Both the position numbers and the translations under genes were made by a program. Shown one piece after another: positions 1 to 5,138 of a stretch of DNA of 7,022 nt (position 1 is the first letter of the stretch; each line of letters starts with the position of its first letter). Under the pieces are notes generated by a model that saw nothing but the letters and a program-made list of their open reading frames with translations, was not told the origin of the DNA and made no database searches. Source of the stretch: Erysipelotrichaceae bacterium (GTDB lineage: Bacteria; Bacillota_I; Bacilli_A; Erysipelotrichales; Erysipelotrichaceae); NCBI GenBank assembly GCA_027449005.1, contig DAIDML010000013.1:1-7022 (forward strand), read 5' to 3'.

Positions 1-219
1 AGATCATGACGATAACTTTGATCGATGATGAGCACTTCAACCTTATGAATACTCTCAATGATCTTTGCTAATTTGATAGGATGAATTGCTTGTTCATAAG
101 AAATAATCAATCCCTCACACGCTTTATTTTTAAAGCGACGACATGCTTCATCAAATCGAGGAGTATGAGCTCCTGATATAATCTCAAATGAAGCTATACC
201 CGCATGTTCAATCCACTTT
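1..219 (-). pseudogene. 5'-truncated antisense paralogue of the RecQ-like gene (runs off left edge)
   Basis: Read on the minus strand from 218 leftwards, this stretch is an uninterrupted reading frame that aligns without gaps to residues 36-107 of the protein encoded at 432-2018. I count 38 mismatches in 219 bases (about 83% identity) and 58 of 72 identical residues. Conserved blocks include TPRFDEACRRFKN and ISYEQAIHPIKLAKIIESI. The helicase DExH position reads DQSY here and DQNY in the intact gene, so both copies share that loss. The copy lacks the first 35 codons and any start: upstream of 218 the same frame reaches a TGA at 230-228, inside RND permease sequence. It continues beyond base 1, so its 3' state is unknown. 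Many differences are silent and the frame is intact, which suggests it was under selection until recently. It could be a silent cassette, a truncated relic, or another strain's gene joined by misassembly. Confidence 0.75.
1..219 (-). repeat. Left arm of a 219-bp diverged inverted repeat
   Basis: Base n here pairs with base 755-n of the window, with no indels, giving about 83% identity to the reverse complement of 536-754. The inner 13 bases (207-219, TTCAATCCACTTT) are an exact inverted match to 536-548. Clear homology stops abruptly there, although scattered similarity continues for about 25 further bases with gaps. Confidence 0.85.
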
Positions 220-376
220 AACGACCATCATTGGTGTTATACCACTGATTTTATCCGATGATCCACTCACATCTCCAATGGCTTTAGTGCTCTTCTTTGG
301 ATTAGCCATGAGTACCATCTTAACCATGGTGGTGATACCTACACTGGTGTATTTGTTTGAACCCAACAAGGCTTAG
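209..376 (+). pseudogene. C-terminal remnant of an RND-family efflux permease
   Basis: The frame ending at the TAG 374-376 encodes a segment starting near QSTLTTIIGVIPL and ending LVYLFEPNKA. The pattern STLTTIIGVIPLIL, then a short loop, then GLAMSTILTMVVIPTLVYLF matches the last two transmembrane helices of AcrB/MMPL-type resistance-nodulation-division transporters, where the consensus is TTLTTILGxLPLAL followed by G...ST.LT...IP..Y. Only about 55 of the family's roughly 1000 residues are present. Immediately upstream the DNA is antisense RecQ-like sequence, not RND sequence, so the gene is broken at about 207-220. An ATG at 188 opens the frame, but residues before about 207 come from the antisense RecQ-like copy and are not meaningful. 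The intact stop and terminator suggest that everything to the right is the original 3' end of an RND gene. Confidence 0.7.
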
Positions 377-387
377 GCCTTGTTTTT
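365..387 (+). terminator. Rho-independent terminator of the RND gene
   Basis: A perfect 8-bp stem AACAAGGC / GCCTTGTT (365-372 and 377-384) closes a TTAG loop and runs into a T tract at 383-387. The loop contains the TAG stop codon of the RND remnant, so the terminator overlaps the end of the gene. Confidence 0.8.
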
Positions 388-396
388 GTGTTAGCT

Positions 397-425
397 TTGA
401 AAGCACGCAAGGGATTTGATAGAAT
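397..425 (+). promoter_or_regulatory. Sigma-A promoter with extended -10 for the RecQ-like gene
   Basis: The -35 is TTGAAA (397-402) and the -10 is TAGAAT (420-425), with a 17-bp spacer and an extended -10 TGA at 417-419. Transcription should begin 6-7 bases after the -10, at about 431-432, which is the A of the ATG at 432. The AAGGA at 426-430 is only 1 base from the start codon, too close to work as a normal ribosome binding site, so the message is predicted to be leaderless or nearly so. Confidence 0.65.
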
Positions 426-431
426 AAGGAT

Positions 432-2018
432 ATGCAAAACAACCTATCTGCTTCAATTCAAACCATAACCCAACTCATCTTAAACTTGCCCTCCCACGCC
501 CAATGGGTATGTTTTACACCAACGTGGTCAATTTCAAAGTGGATTGAAGATGTGGGTGTAACTTCATTTGAGATCGTGTCAGGGGCTCATACTCCAAAAT
601 TTGATGAAGCATGTCGTCGCTTCAAAAACAGAGAATGTGGAGGATTGATTGTCTCTTATGAACAAGCGATTCATCCAATCAAGTTGGCGAAAATCATTGA
701 GAGTATCTACAAAGTAGAAGTGCTCATCATTGATCAAAACTATCGCAATCAACTTGATCGTGTTCATTATTCCATTGAAATGGAAGTTTTTGAGTCGGTA
801 TTACCTCAAATTCAAGCACAATCCATTCATTGTATTCAATCCATCACCACATTAAATCAACTTAATGTTACTCATTATGAGATAGCATTACCAGCAAACC
901 TTTTTCAATCAAAAATGAGTTTAAATCACATTCAAGTCAATGAGCATGAAAAAGTCTTGTGGATTGCTCAAGATGTTATACAAGCCAACACAGTTTCTGC
1001 GACATTAACCCATTTCAATGTTCCACATGCTTTAGTCCATAAAAAGGTTGAAGAAAGCAGTAAAATTGCCATGCAACAACAGTTTATTGATGATCAAGTG
1101 CAACACTGTGTTACCACATGGGATACATCATTACCGTGTGATGTGCAAGGAATTAGTGAAGTTAGATTCACTTACGATCGTATCAGTGATGATATGATTC
1201 GTTTTTTCCAACCCTATACGCTCATACAGGCTCAATGGTGTCAAATTGAATGGTTTAAAGCGCATGATCCTTCAGCCTTCTTAATGCCACTCAATCAGAA
1301 TATGTTTGATTTTCTTCATCACGTGGAAATGATTGAAGGAGGTTGTTCAATGAGGGAAGCTGAACGTAGTCTTAATATTGATTCTTATGAATTTGAAAAG
1401 ATCATTAAGTTTTTAAAGGGAAGAAAAATCATTAAGAAACAAGGTTTGAACTATATATTTGACCAAAGAGATAATATTGCTTCACTTCATCAAGCCAGAT
1501 TAGAAAGTCAAACACTAGAAATGAGTGTTAATAAAATCATGGCTCCAGGAGGTGAAATACAGTTGCCACATGGAATGAGTTTTCCCTTTATTTCTAAAAA
1601 AATCATGCCAGTTGGATTTTATGATTTTGCGATTATTCCTGAAGCTTTAAAACATGAAGAAGGACTTATTGCTGTCAATGGATTGACACAAACCTTGTTA
1701 AATGAGTGGATGGATAAGCATCAATTGAGTTGTGTTCTTAATGCGAGTGAATCATTTGATGATTTGATAGATTTACCATTCTATAGATTGCATCTTAATA
1801 GAATGCAATCCTCTTTTCATGGAAACAATCCATATCACAAGGTATTGTATGCACTAGAATGCATCAAAGGAATCCCATTGCCCCACTTAAAAGATCATCA
1901 AAACATGGGTGTTATCATTGAATCTTATGATGATGGATGGTTTGCAAGTGTATTGAGCATAGAACTCAAACAACGTCTTCCTCACATTCAACTTTATCCC
2001 ATCTGCTTAAATTTCTAA
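432..2018 (+). CDS. RecQ-like protein with degenerate helicase motifs
   Basis: This 528-residue protein follows the layout of RecQ helicases that carry a C-terminal phosphoribosyltransferase-like domain, but the catalytic signatures are gone. Residues 1-165 resemble RecA-like domain 1 starting at the Walker A region: the GxGKS position reads SAS-IQ, and the DEAH box is DQNY (101-104) after VEVLII. Residues 168-265 resemble domain 2 (VLWIAQDVIQANTVSATL, then QHCVTTWDTSLPCDVQGISEVRF, matching the RecQ VATNAFGMGIDKxDVRF strand). The arginine-finger QxxGRAGRDG motif is missing after FFQ (260). Residues 290-345 look like the winged helix. Residues 370-528 match the C-terminal domain (ISKKIMPVGF; GVIIESYDDGW at 493-503, where relatives have VDDLxDSGWT). 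The N-terminal 'Q-motif' region is absent. It is probably not an active ATP-driven helicase and may be a DNA-binding or scaffold protein. The start is the first ATG after stops at 417-422. The open frame and the related copy at 1-219 argue against a recent pseudogene. Confidence 0.6.
   Translation: MQNNLSASIQTITQLILNLPSHAQWVCFTPTWSISKWIEDVGVTSFEIVSGAHTPKFDEACRRFKNRECGGLIVSYEQAIHPIKLAKIIESIYKVEVLIIDQNYRNQLDRVHYSIEMEVFESVLPQIQAQSIHCIQSITTLNQLNVTHYEIALPANLFQSKMSLNHIQVNEHEKVLWIAQDVIQANTVSATLTHFNVPHALVHKKVEESSKIAMQQQFIDDQVQHCVTTWDTSLPCDVQGISEVRFTYDRISDDMIRFFQPYTLIQAQWCQIEWFKAHDPSAFLMPLNQNMFDFLHHVEMIEGGCSMREAERSLNIDSYEFEKIIKFLKGRKIIKKQGLNYIFDQRDNIASLHQARLESQTLEMSVNKIMAPGGEIQLPHGMSFPFISKKIMPVGFYDFAIIPEALKHEEGLIAVNGLTQTLLNEWMDKHQLSCVLNASESFDDLIDLPFYRLHLNRMQSSFHGNNPYHKVLYALECIKGIPLPHLKDHQNMGVIIESYDDGWFASVLSIELKQRLPHIQLYPICLNF
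536..754 (+). repeat. Right arm of the 219-bp diverged inverted repeat
   Basis: This region lies inside the RecQ-like gene (residues 36-108) and is the reverse-complement partner of 1-219. The 316 bases between the arms (220-535) hold the RND tail, its terminator, the promoter and codons 1-35 of the RecQ-like gene. Codon phase is preserved across the arms: 537 corresponds to 218. Confidence 0.85.
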
Positions 2019-2053
2019 GTCCATCTTTTTACCCATACAATGAATTAAAGCGT

Positions 2054-2082
2054 GTGAATATAAAATATTCACCTCTTTTCTT
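2054..2082 (+). terminator. Probable weak terminator after the RecQ-like gene
   Basis: A perfect but AT-rich 8-bp stem GTGAATAT / ATATTCAC (2054-2061 and 2065-2072) with a 3-base loop is followed by the pyrimidine-rich run CTCTTTTCTT. The weak stem and broken T run suggest partial termination. Confidence 0.45.
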
Positions 2083-2106
2083 ATGAGAAATCTACCTTAT
2101 GAATTG

Positions 2107-2115
2107 TGTCATAAT
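2107..2115 (+). promoter_or_regulatory. Extended -10 promoter for the 156-residue gene
   Basis: TGT followed by CATAAT (5 of 6 matches to TATAAT) forms an extended -10 at 2107-2115. No good -35 lies 16-18 bases upstream. The predicted start is near 2122, giving a leader of about 28 bases that includes the GAGG ribosome binding site at 2139-2142. Confidence 0.45.
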
Positions 2116-2149
2116 CGCGATTTTGATACATTCTATTTGAGGTAAGTAT

Positions 2150-2620
2150 ATGCATAATGATCCATCCCAATACATTCTTAAGCATTTAGTTCAGTTTGAA
2201 TCCAAAAATCATAAGCTAGACACATTTCATAGTATGTCATCTTATGTTCAACAACTTCATGTTGATCAATGGATTACAGATCCAAGTTTAACGCTACATT
2301 TTTCAAGTAAGAATAAGTCGCATACTTTAAATCTTACCAAAAGCATAAAAGAAGTTCTCTCTCAGTCACATTTACTAGCATTAGTTCCATGGGAAGAAGA
2401 TGAAATTTGCTTCACTATATCATTCAATGAGCAATCCAATTATTCATCTCATATCAGAATTGTAGGAACACTCATCCCTATATTCTCTTATCAGATTTTG
2501 ATCCAACCTCTCAATGAATTTGAAAAATTGGAATTATTTCCATGGCAATTACTAGCCATCACGTATTGGGAAGCAACCAACCATGGTCAACATCCGTGGG
2601 TATCACTATGGGAGGATTAG
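2150..2620 (+). CDS. Hypothetical soluble protein, 156 residues
   Basis: I do not recognise a family. The start ATG has a GAGG ribosome binding site at 2139-2142 with 7 bases of spacing, and the frame closes with TAG. The product has no signal peptide and no membrane span. It is rich in Ser, His, Leu and Gln, and alternates apparent amphipathic helices (residues 8-40) with beta-type stretches (SLTLHFSS, EICFTISF, IRIVGTLIPIFSYQILIQPL). The C-terminal third is aromatic-rich, with LFPWQLLAITYWEAT and a PWVSLWED ending, suggesting a packed Trp/Tyr core. It is in the same orientation as the RecQ-like gene, 131 bases downstream of it, with a hairpin and its own promoter between. Any functional link to that gene is only positional. 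No cysteine pairs, nucleotide-binding motif or catalytic signature is visible. It could be a lineage-specific protein. Confidence 0.7.
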   Translation: MHNDPSQYILKHLVQFESKNHKLDTFHSMSSYVQQLHVDQWITDPSLTLHFSSKNKSHTLNLTKSIKEVLSQSHLLALVPWEEDEICFTISFNEQSNYSSHIRIVGTLIPIFSYQILIQPLNEFEKLELFPWQLLAITYWEATNHGQHPWVSLWED

Positions 2621-2659
2621 AAAATTTTAAGTAAAACGTTTATCCATAATTGCCAACAC

Positions 2660-2687
2660 TTGAAAAAAAGAACAGTCGTGGTATGCT
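2660..2687 (+). promoter_or_regulatory. Sigma-A promoter for the 35-residue peptide
   Basis: The -35 is TTGAAA (2660-2665), the spacer is 16 bp, and the -10 is TATGCT (2682-2687) preceded by an extended TGG (2679-2681). The predicted start near 2694 leaves a leader of roughly 105 bases before the ATG at 2801. Confidence 0.6.
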
Positions 2688-2761
2688 TTAGTTAATCATA
2701 TCCCTTGGTTTTCACAAACTCAGAGATGATTGAATTTTATAGAAAAATATTAAATAAAGTG

Positions 2762-2792
2762 GGTATACACATATCTATACCATATGGAGGGG
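2762..2792 (+). promoter_or_regulatory. Leader hairpin next to a strong ribosome binding site
   Basis: GGTATA (2762-2767) and TATACC (2776-2781) can pair around an 8-base loop, ending 4 bases before the GGAGGGG ribosome binding site at 2786-2792. The site is 8 bases from the ATG at 2801 and decides that start. The hairpin is short and AT-rich, so a control role is only a possibility. I recognise no known riboswitch class in the leader. Confidence 0.3.
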
Positions 2793-2800
2793 AAGTAAAA

Positions 2801-2908
2801 ATGGAAGTTTTATTACTACTGCTAGTAATGTTTCTGTTTTCAATCACAGGACTATTCTTACTAGGGTATACATACAGCTTTGTAATGAAGAAACTGTTCC
2901 ACAGATAA
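2801..2908 (+). CDS. Small single-span membrane peptide, 35 residues
   Basis: The ATG at 2801 is preceded by GGAGGGG with ideal spacing. The frame can be extended upstream to a TTG at 2705, but no ribosome binding site supports that, and the added residues lie in the leader. The product is almost entirely one hydrophobic helix (MEVLLLLLVMFLFSITGLFL onward) with a basic KKLFHR tail. By the positive-inside rule this places the C-terminus in the cytoplasm and the short N-terminus outside. Size and shape fit several classes: regulatory small membrane proteins, a transporter accessory subunit, or type I toxin-like peptides. I cannot assign it to a named family. It forms its own transcription unit, with a promoter at 2660-2687 and a terminator overlapping its stop codon. 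No antisense antitoxin promoter was evident to me. It lies upstream of the MarR/ABC operon but is insulated from it. Confidence 0.65.
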   Translation: MEVLLLLLVMFLFSITGLFLLGYTYSFVMKKLFHR

Positions 2909-2937
2909 ACAACGATTAACGTTGTTTATCTTTTTTT
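2903..2937 (+). terminator. Strong rho-independent terminator after the small peptide gene
   Basis: A perfect 12-bp stem AGATAAACAACG / CGTTGTTTATCT (2903-2914 and 2920-2931) closes an ATTAA loop and is followed by seven Ts (2931-2937). The stem includes the TAA stop codon at 2906-2908. It insulates the small gene from the MarR promoter that begins 12 bases later. Confidence 0.92.
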
Positions 2938-2948
2938 ATGCCTTCTGC

Positions 2949-2976
2949 TTTAATAGAGCTTGATTCCGTGTATAAT
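2949..2976 (+). promoter_or_regulatory. Promoter of the marR-ABC exporter operon
   Basis: A perfect -10 TATAAT (2971-2976) is preceded by a 16-bp spacer and a weak -35 TTTAAT (2949-2954). The predicted transcription start is near 2983, inside the palindrome at 2979-2990. Confidence 0.7.
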
Positions 2977-2978
2977 AG

Positions 2979-2990
2979 TTGCATGTGCAA
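2979..2990. promoter_or_regulatory. Putative MarR-family operator palindrome
   Basis: TTGCA-TG-TGCAA is a palindrome with perfect 5-bp arms and a 2-bp centre. Outside the arms, some symmetric A/T matches continue (A2977 with T2992, T2976 with A2993). It sits 2 bases downstream of the -10 and over the predicted start, so a bound dimer would block initiation. TTGC...GCAA half-sites are common for MarR/SlyA-type regulators, and the gene for such a regulator starts 15 bases later. Assignment to this regulator is an inference from position. Confidence 0.6.
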
Positions 2991-3004
2991 TTAATGGAGG
3001 GCTT

Positions 3005-3442
3005 ATGTTACCAATCAATAAAACCATATCAATGATTGAACGTTATAATTTGGCTTTCAGAGATCATCAGTTTGCTCCTTTTAGGTTAAAAGGATATCAA
3101 GCTTCGTTTTTAATCGAGATTTCAAAAAAAGAAAGTTATCCGATGGAAGCACTTATTGAAGCCATGCATGTTGATAAAAGTACCATTACTCGTGGTATTC
3201 AAGCATGTGTTGATCTAGGATATGTCAATGTTAGTTCGAGTGAGCATGATCGACGCTTCAAAGTACTCACACTTACAGAACTTGGACATGAGGTGAAGCA
3301 ACAGTGTGTCGCAATTCTTAAGAAGCAACGCCAATATTTGATGCAAGATTTTGATGAAGAAAGCGAACAGCAACTCCTTCATTATTTAAATCAACTGTAT
3401 ACTCGAGCAAAGGAATTATCATTGAATGAAAAAGATATTTAA
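3005..3442 (+). CDS. MarR-family transcriptional regulator
   Basis: This 145-residue dimeric winged-helix repressor probably senses a small molecule and controls the exporter genes behind it. The start is the ATG after the GGAGG at 2996-3000. A longer frame from a TTG at 2960 would begin upstream of the -10 and cannot be translated from this promoter. Residues 10-45 form the N-terminal dimerisation helices. Residues 46-53 and 56-70 form the helix-turn-helix (MHVDKSTITRGIQACVDLGYV, canonical MarR spacing). The wing at 77-88 contains HDRR (81-84), matching the family's DxRR DNA-contact motif, followed by LTLTELG. Residues 95-140 complete the dimer interface. Length is typical. The gene is first in the operon and overlaps the exporter gene by 17 bases, favouring translational coupling. 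The palindrome at its promoter suggests autorepression. The ligand is unknown, most likely an exporter substrate. Confidence 0.92.
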   Translation: MLPINKTISMIERYNLAFRDHQFAPFRLKGYQASFLIEISKKESYPMEALIEAMHVDKSTITRGIQACVDLGYVNVSSSEHDRRFKVLTLTELGHEVKQQCVAILKKQRQYLMQDFDEESEQQLLHYLNQLYTRAKELSLNEKDI

Positions 3443-5138
3443 CTATTTAAAGCCATATCAAAAAAGTTTAAGTCTTGGGATATTCATTAAAGCTGTTGCT
3501 GGTATCTTGGATTTAATGTTGCCTTTTTTGCTTGCAATGATCATTGATGACATTATTCCAACAAGATCCATTGCTTTGGTTATCTTGTTTGGAGGACTGA
3601 TGCTTGTGGCAGCTATTCTTTCATTAACCATGAATGTCGTTGCCAATCGAATTTCAGCTAAGGTCAGTACGGATGCCATCTTGGATTTAAGAAAAGATGG
3701 TTATCGCAAAATCATGAGTTTGCATGCCAAGAAAGTGGATGAGGTGGGATTACCTTCTTTAGTCTCCCGTATGACAACCGATACCTACCACGTATATCGT
3801 TTCTTTAATGTGATGCAACGCATGGGGATACGTGCACCTATTTTGCTTATTGGAGCGATTATGCTCATGGTCATCATTGATTTTCAATTATCTCTCATCA
3901 TGCTAGTACTATTACCCTTACTTTTTGGTGTAGTGAGTTTCATTACAATTAAAGGGATTCCATATTTTGATCAACTACAACGCTCATTGGATGAACTCAT
4001 CAAAGTAGTAAGAGAGAACTTAACAGGAATACGTATCATTAAAGCTTTTAATCAACAAGATAAAGAGATTGAGCGTTTTTCACTCATTAACCAATTAACA
4101 TCAGCAAAAGAACAGAAAGCTAACATCATTGTAGGTTTACTCAACCCAACTATGGCGTTATTGCTTAACAGTGGACTCATTATCATTCTTTGGGTGGGTG
4201 CGAATAATGTCTTGAATAAAACGTCTCAAGTAGGATCAATCATTGCGTATATATCTTACTTTACGCTAATTTTGAATGCATTTTATGCTCTTAATCGAAT
4301 CTTTCTTTTAACTTCAAAAGCAACTGCCAGCGCGAATCGATTAACTGAACTTCTAGAAAGTGATGTGACATTAAGACAAGTTGAGAAGAAGATTGAACCA
4401 AACTCCTCAGCTGTATTGTCATTTAATCACGTTACGTTTGGTTATTATGATCATGAGCCAACCTTACAAGATATTCACTTTGATCTCAATCCTCATGAAA
4501 CTCTTGCGATTATTGGTGCAACAGGAAGTGGTAAATCAACCTTAGCACAATTGTGTTTACGTTTGTATGATCCACAAGAAGGAACCATTTCATTGTTGGG
4601 TCAAGATATCCAAAGCATGCCTTTGGATGAACTGAGACGTTCCTTTGCGGTCGTTTTCCAAAACGACACTTTGTTTTCCTTTACGATTGCTCAAAACATT
4701 CAATTAGGTGAAATGATCCCAATGGAATCCATTGAAGCATCTCTATACATGGCTCAAGCTGATTTTGTGAATCAACTGCCTCAGCAATTAGAAACTCAAG
4801 TTCAACGCTCTGGTTCCAACTTTTCTGGAGGTCAAAAACAACGATTAGTGCTTTCTCGAGCATTTGCGAAAGAAGCTAAGGTTCTTATCTTAGATGATGC
4901 TTCCAGTGCATTGGATTATGTAACTGAGTCTTTGATTTTTCAAAACCTTAAATCTAAGAAGCCACTAAGCACCATTTTAATCACACAGCGTGTGTCTTTA
5001 GCTCTCGCAGCTGACAAAGTCATGATGTTGGATGCTGGAAAGATGGTGGGCTATGATACTCACAGTGAACTCATGAAAACATGCATTCCATATCAACAGC
5101 TTGTTAGTATTCAGTTAGGAGGAGAAGTGTATGAGTAG
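3426..5138 (+). CDS. Heterodimeric ABC exporter, subunit with degenerate ATP site (BmrC/LmrC/TM287-like)
   Basis: This is a 570-residue half-transporter of the multidrug ABC exporter class. Residues 1-305 are the membrane domain with about six helices (roughly 15-40, 48-72, 136-153, 155-177, 240-260, 270-293), and 330-570 are the nucleotide-binding domain. Visible motifs are Walker A GATGSGKST (364-372), Q-loop Gln412, signature FSGGQ (466-470), Walker B VLILD (486-490) and D-loop SALD (494-497). The catalytic glutamate position is Asp491, and the switch histidine is replaced by Gln521 (ITQRVS). This is the hallmark of the subunit whose own site does not hydrolyse ATP well, while its intact signature serves the partner's active site. 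The start overlaps the MarR gene by 17 bases, with AAGGA at 3410-3414. The end overlaps the next subunit by 8 bases. Substrate is unknown: drugs, lipids or peptides are all possible. Confidence 0.92.
   Translation: MKKIFNYLKPYQKSLSLGIFIKAVAGILDLMLPFLLAMIIDDIIPTRSIALVILFGGLMLVAAILSLTMNVVANRISAKVSTDAILDLRKDGYRKIMSLHAKKVDEVGLPSLVSRMTTDTYHVYRFFNVMQRMGIRAPILLIGAIMLMVIIDFQLSLIMLVLLPLLFGVVSFITIKGIPYFDQLQRSLDELIKVVRENLTGIRIIKAFNQQDKEIERFSLINQLTSAKEQKANIIVGLLNPTMALLLNSGLIIILWVGANNVLNKTSQVGSIIAYISYFTLILNAFYALNRIFLLTSKATASANRLTELLESDVTLRQVEKKIEPNSSAVLSFNHVTFGYYDHEPTLQDIHFDLNPHETLAIIGATGSGKSTLAQLCLRLYDPQEGTISLLGQDIQSMPLDELRRSFAVVFQNDTLFSFTIAQNIQLGEMIPMESIEASLYMAQADFVNQLPQQLETQVQRSGSNFSGGQKQRLVLSRAFAKEAKVLILDDASSALDYVTESLIFQNLKSKKPLSTILITQRVSLALAADKVMMLDAGKMVGYDTHSELMKTCIPYQQLVSIQLGGEVYE

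Noticed and set aside
220..246. RecQ-like homology continuing past the 13-bp identity
   Set aside because: Scattered matches (GACCA, TTGGTGT, ATACC) continue with gaps, but the forward frame here is plainly RND (TLTTIIGVIPL), so I treat the similarity as chance or an extended recombination seed.
579..767. Minus-strand open frame inside the RecQ-like gene
   Set aside because: In the homologous copy at 1-219 the matching frame has a stop at 26-28, while the RecQ-like frame stays open in both copies. The antisense frame is therefore a shadow.
432..2018. Active RecQ helicase, or a ComFA-type competence helicase
   Set aside because: No GKS/T, no DExH box and no arginine-finger motif are present. 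The winged helix and C-terminal DDGW region fit RecQ better than ComFA, so I call it RecQ-like and degenerate.
2124..2132. Extended -10 TGA-TACATT for the 156-residue gene
   Set aside because: Its start would fall on the ribosome binding site at 2139, leaving no room for ribosome loading. TGT-CATAAT at 2107-2115 is better placed.
2730..2757. Second promoter (TTGAAT plus AT-rich -10) in the small-peptide leader
   Set aside because: No spacing of 16-18 bp gives an acceptable -10. The region is simply AT-rich.
2705..2800. Longer version of the small membrane protein from a TTG
   Set aside because: There is no ribosome binding site at 2705, while a strong one serves the ATG at 2801. The extra residues add nothing domain-like.
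2960..3004. Longer MarR protein from a TTG at 2960
   Set aside because: That codon lies upstream of the -10 box, and the family's usual N-terminus fits the ATG at 3005.
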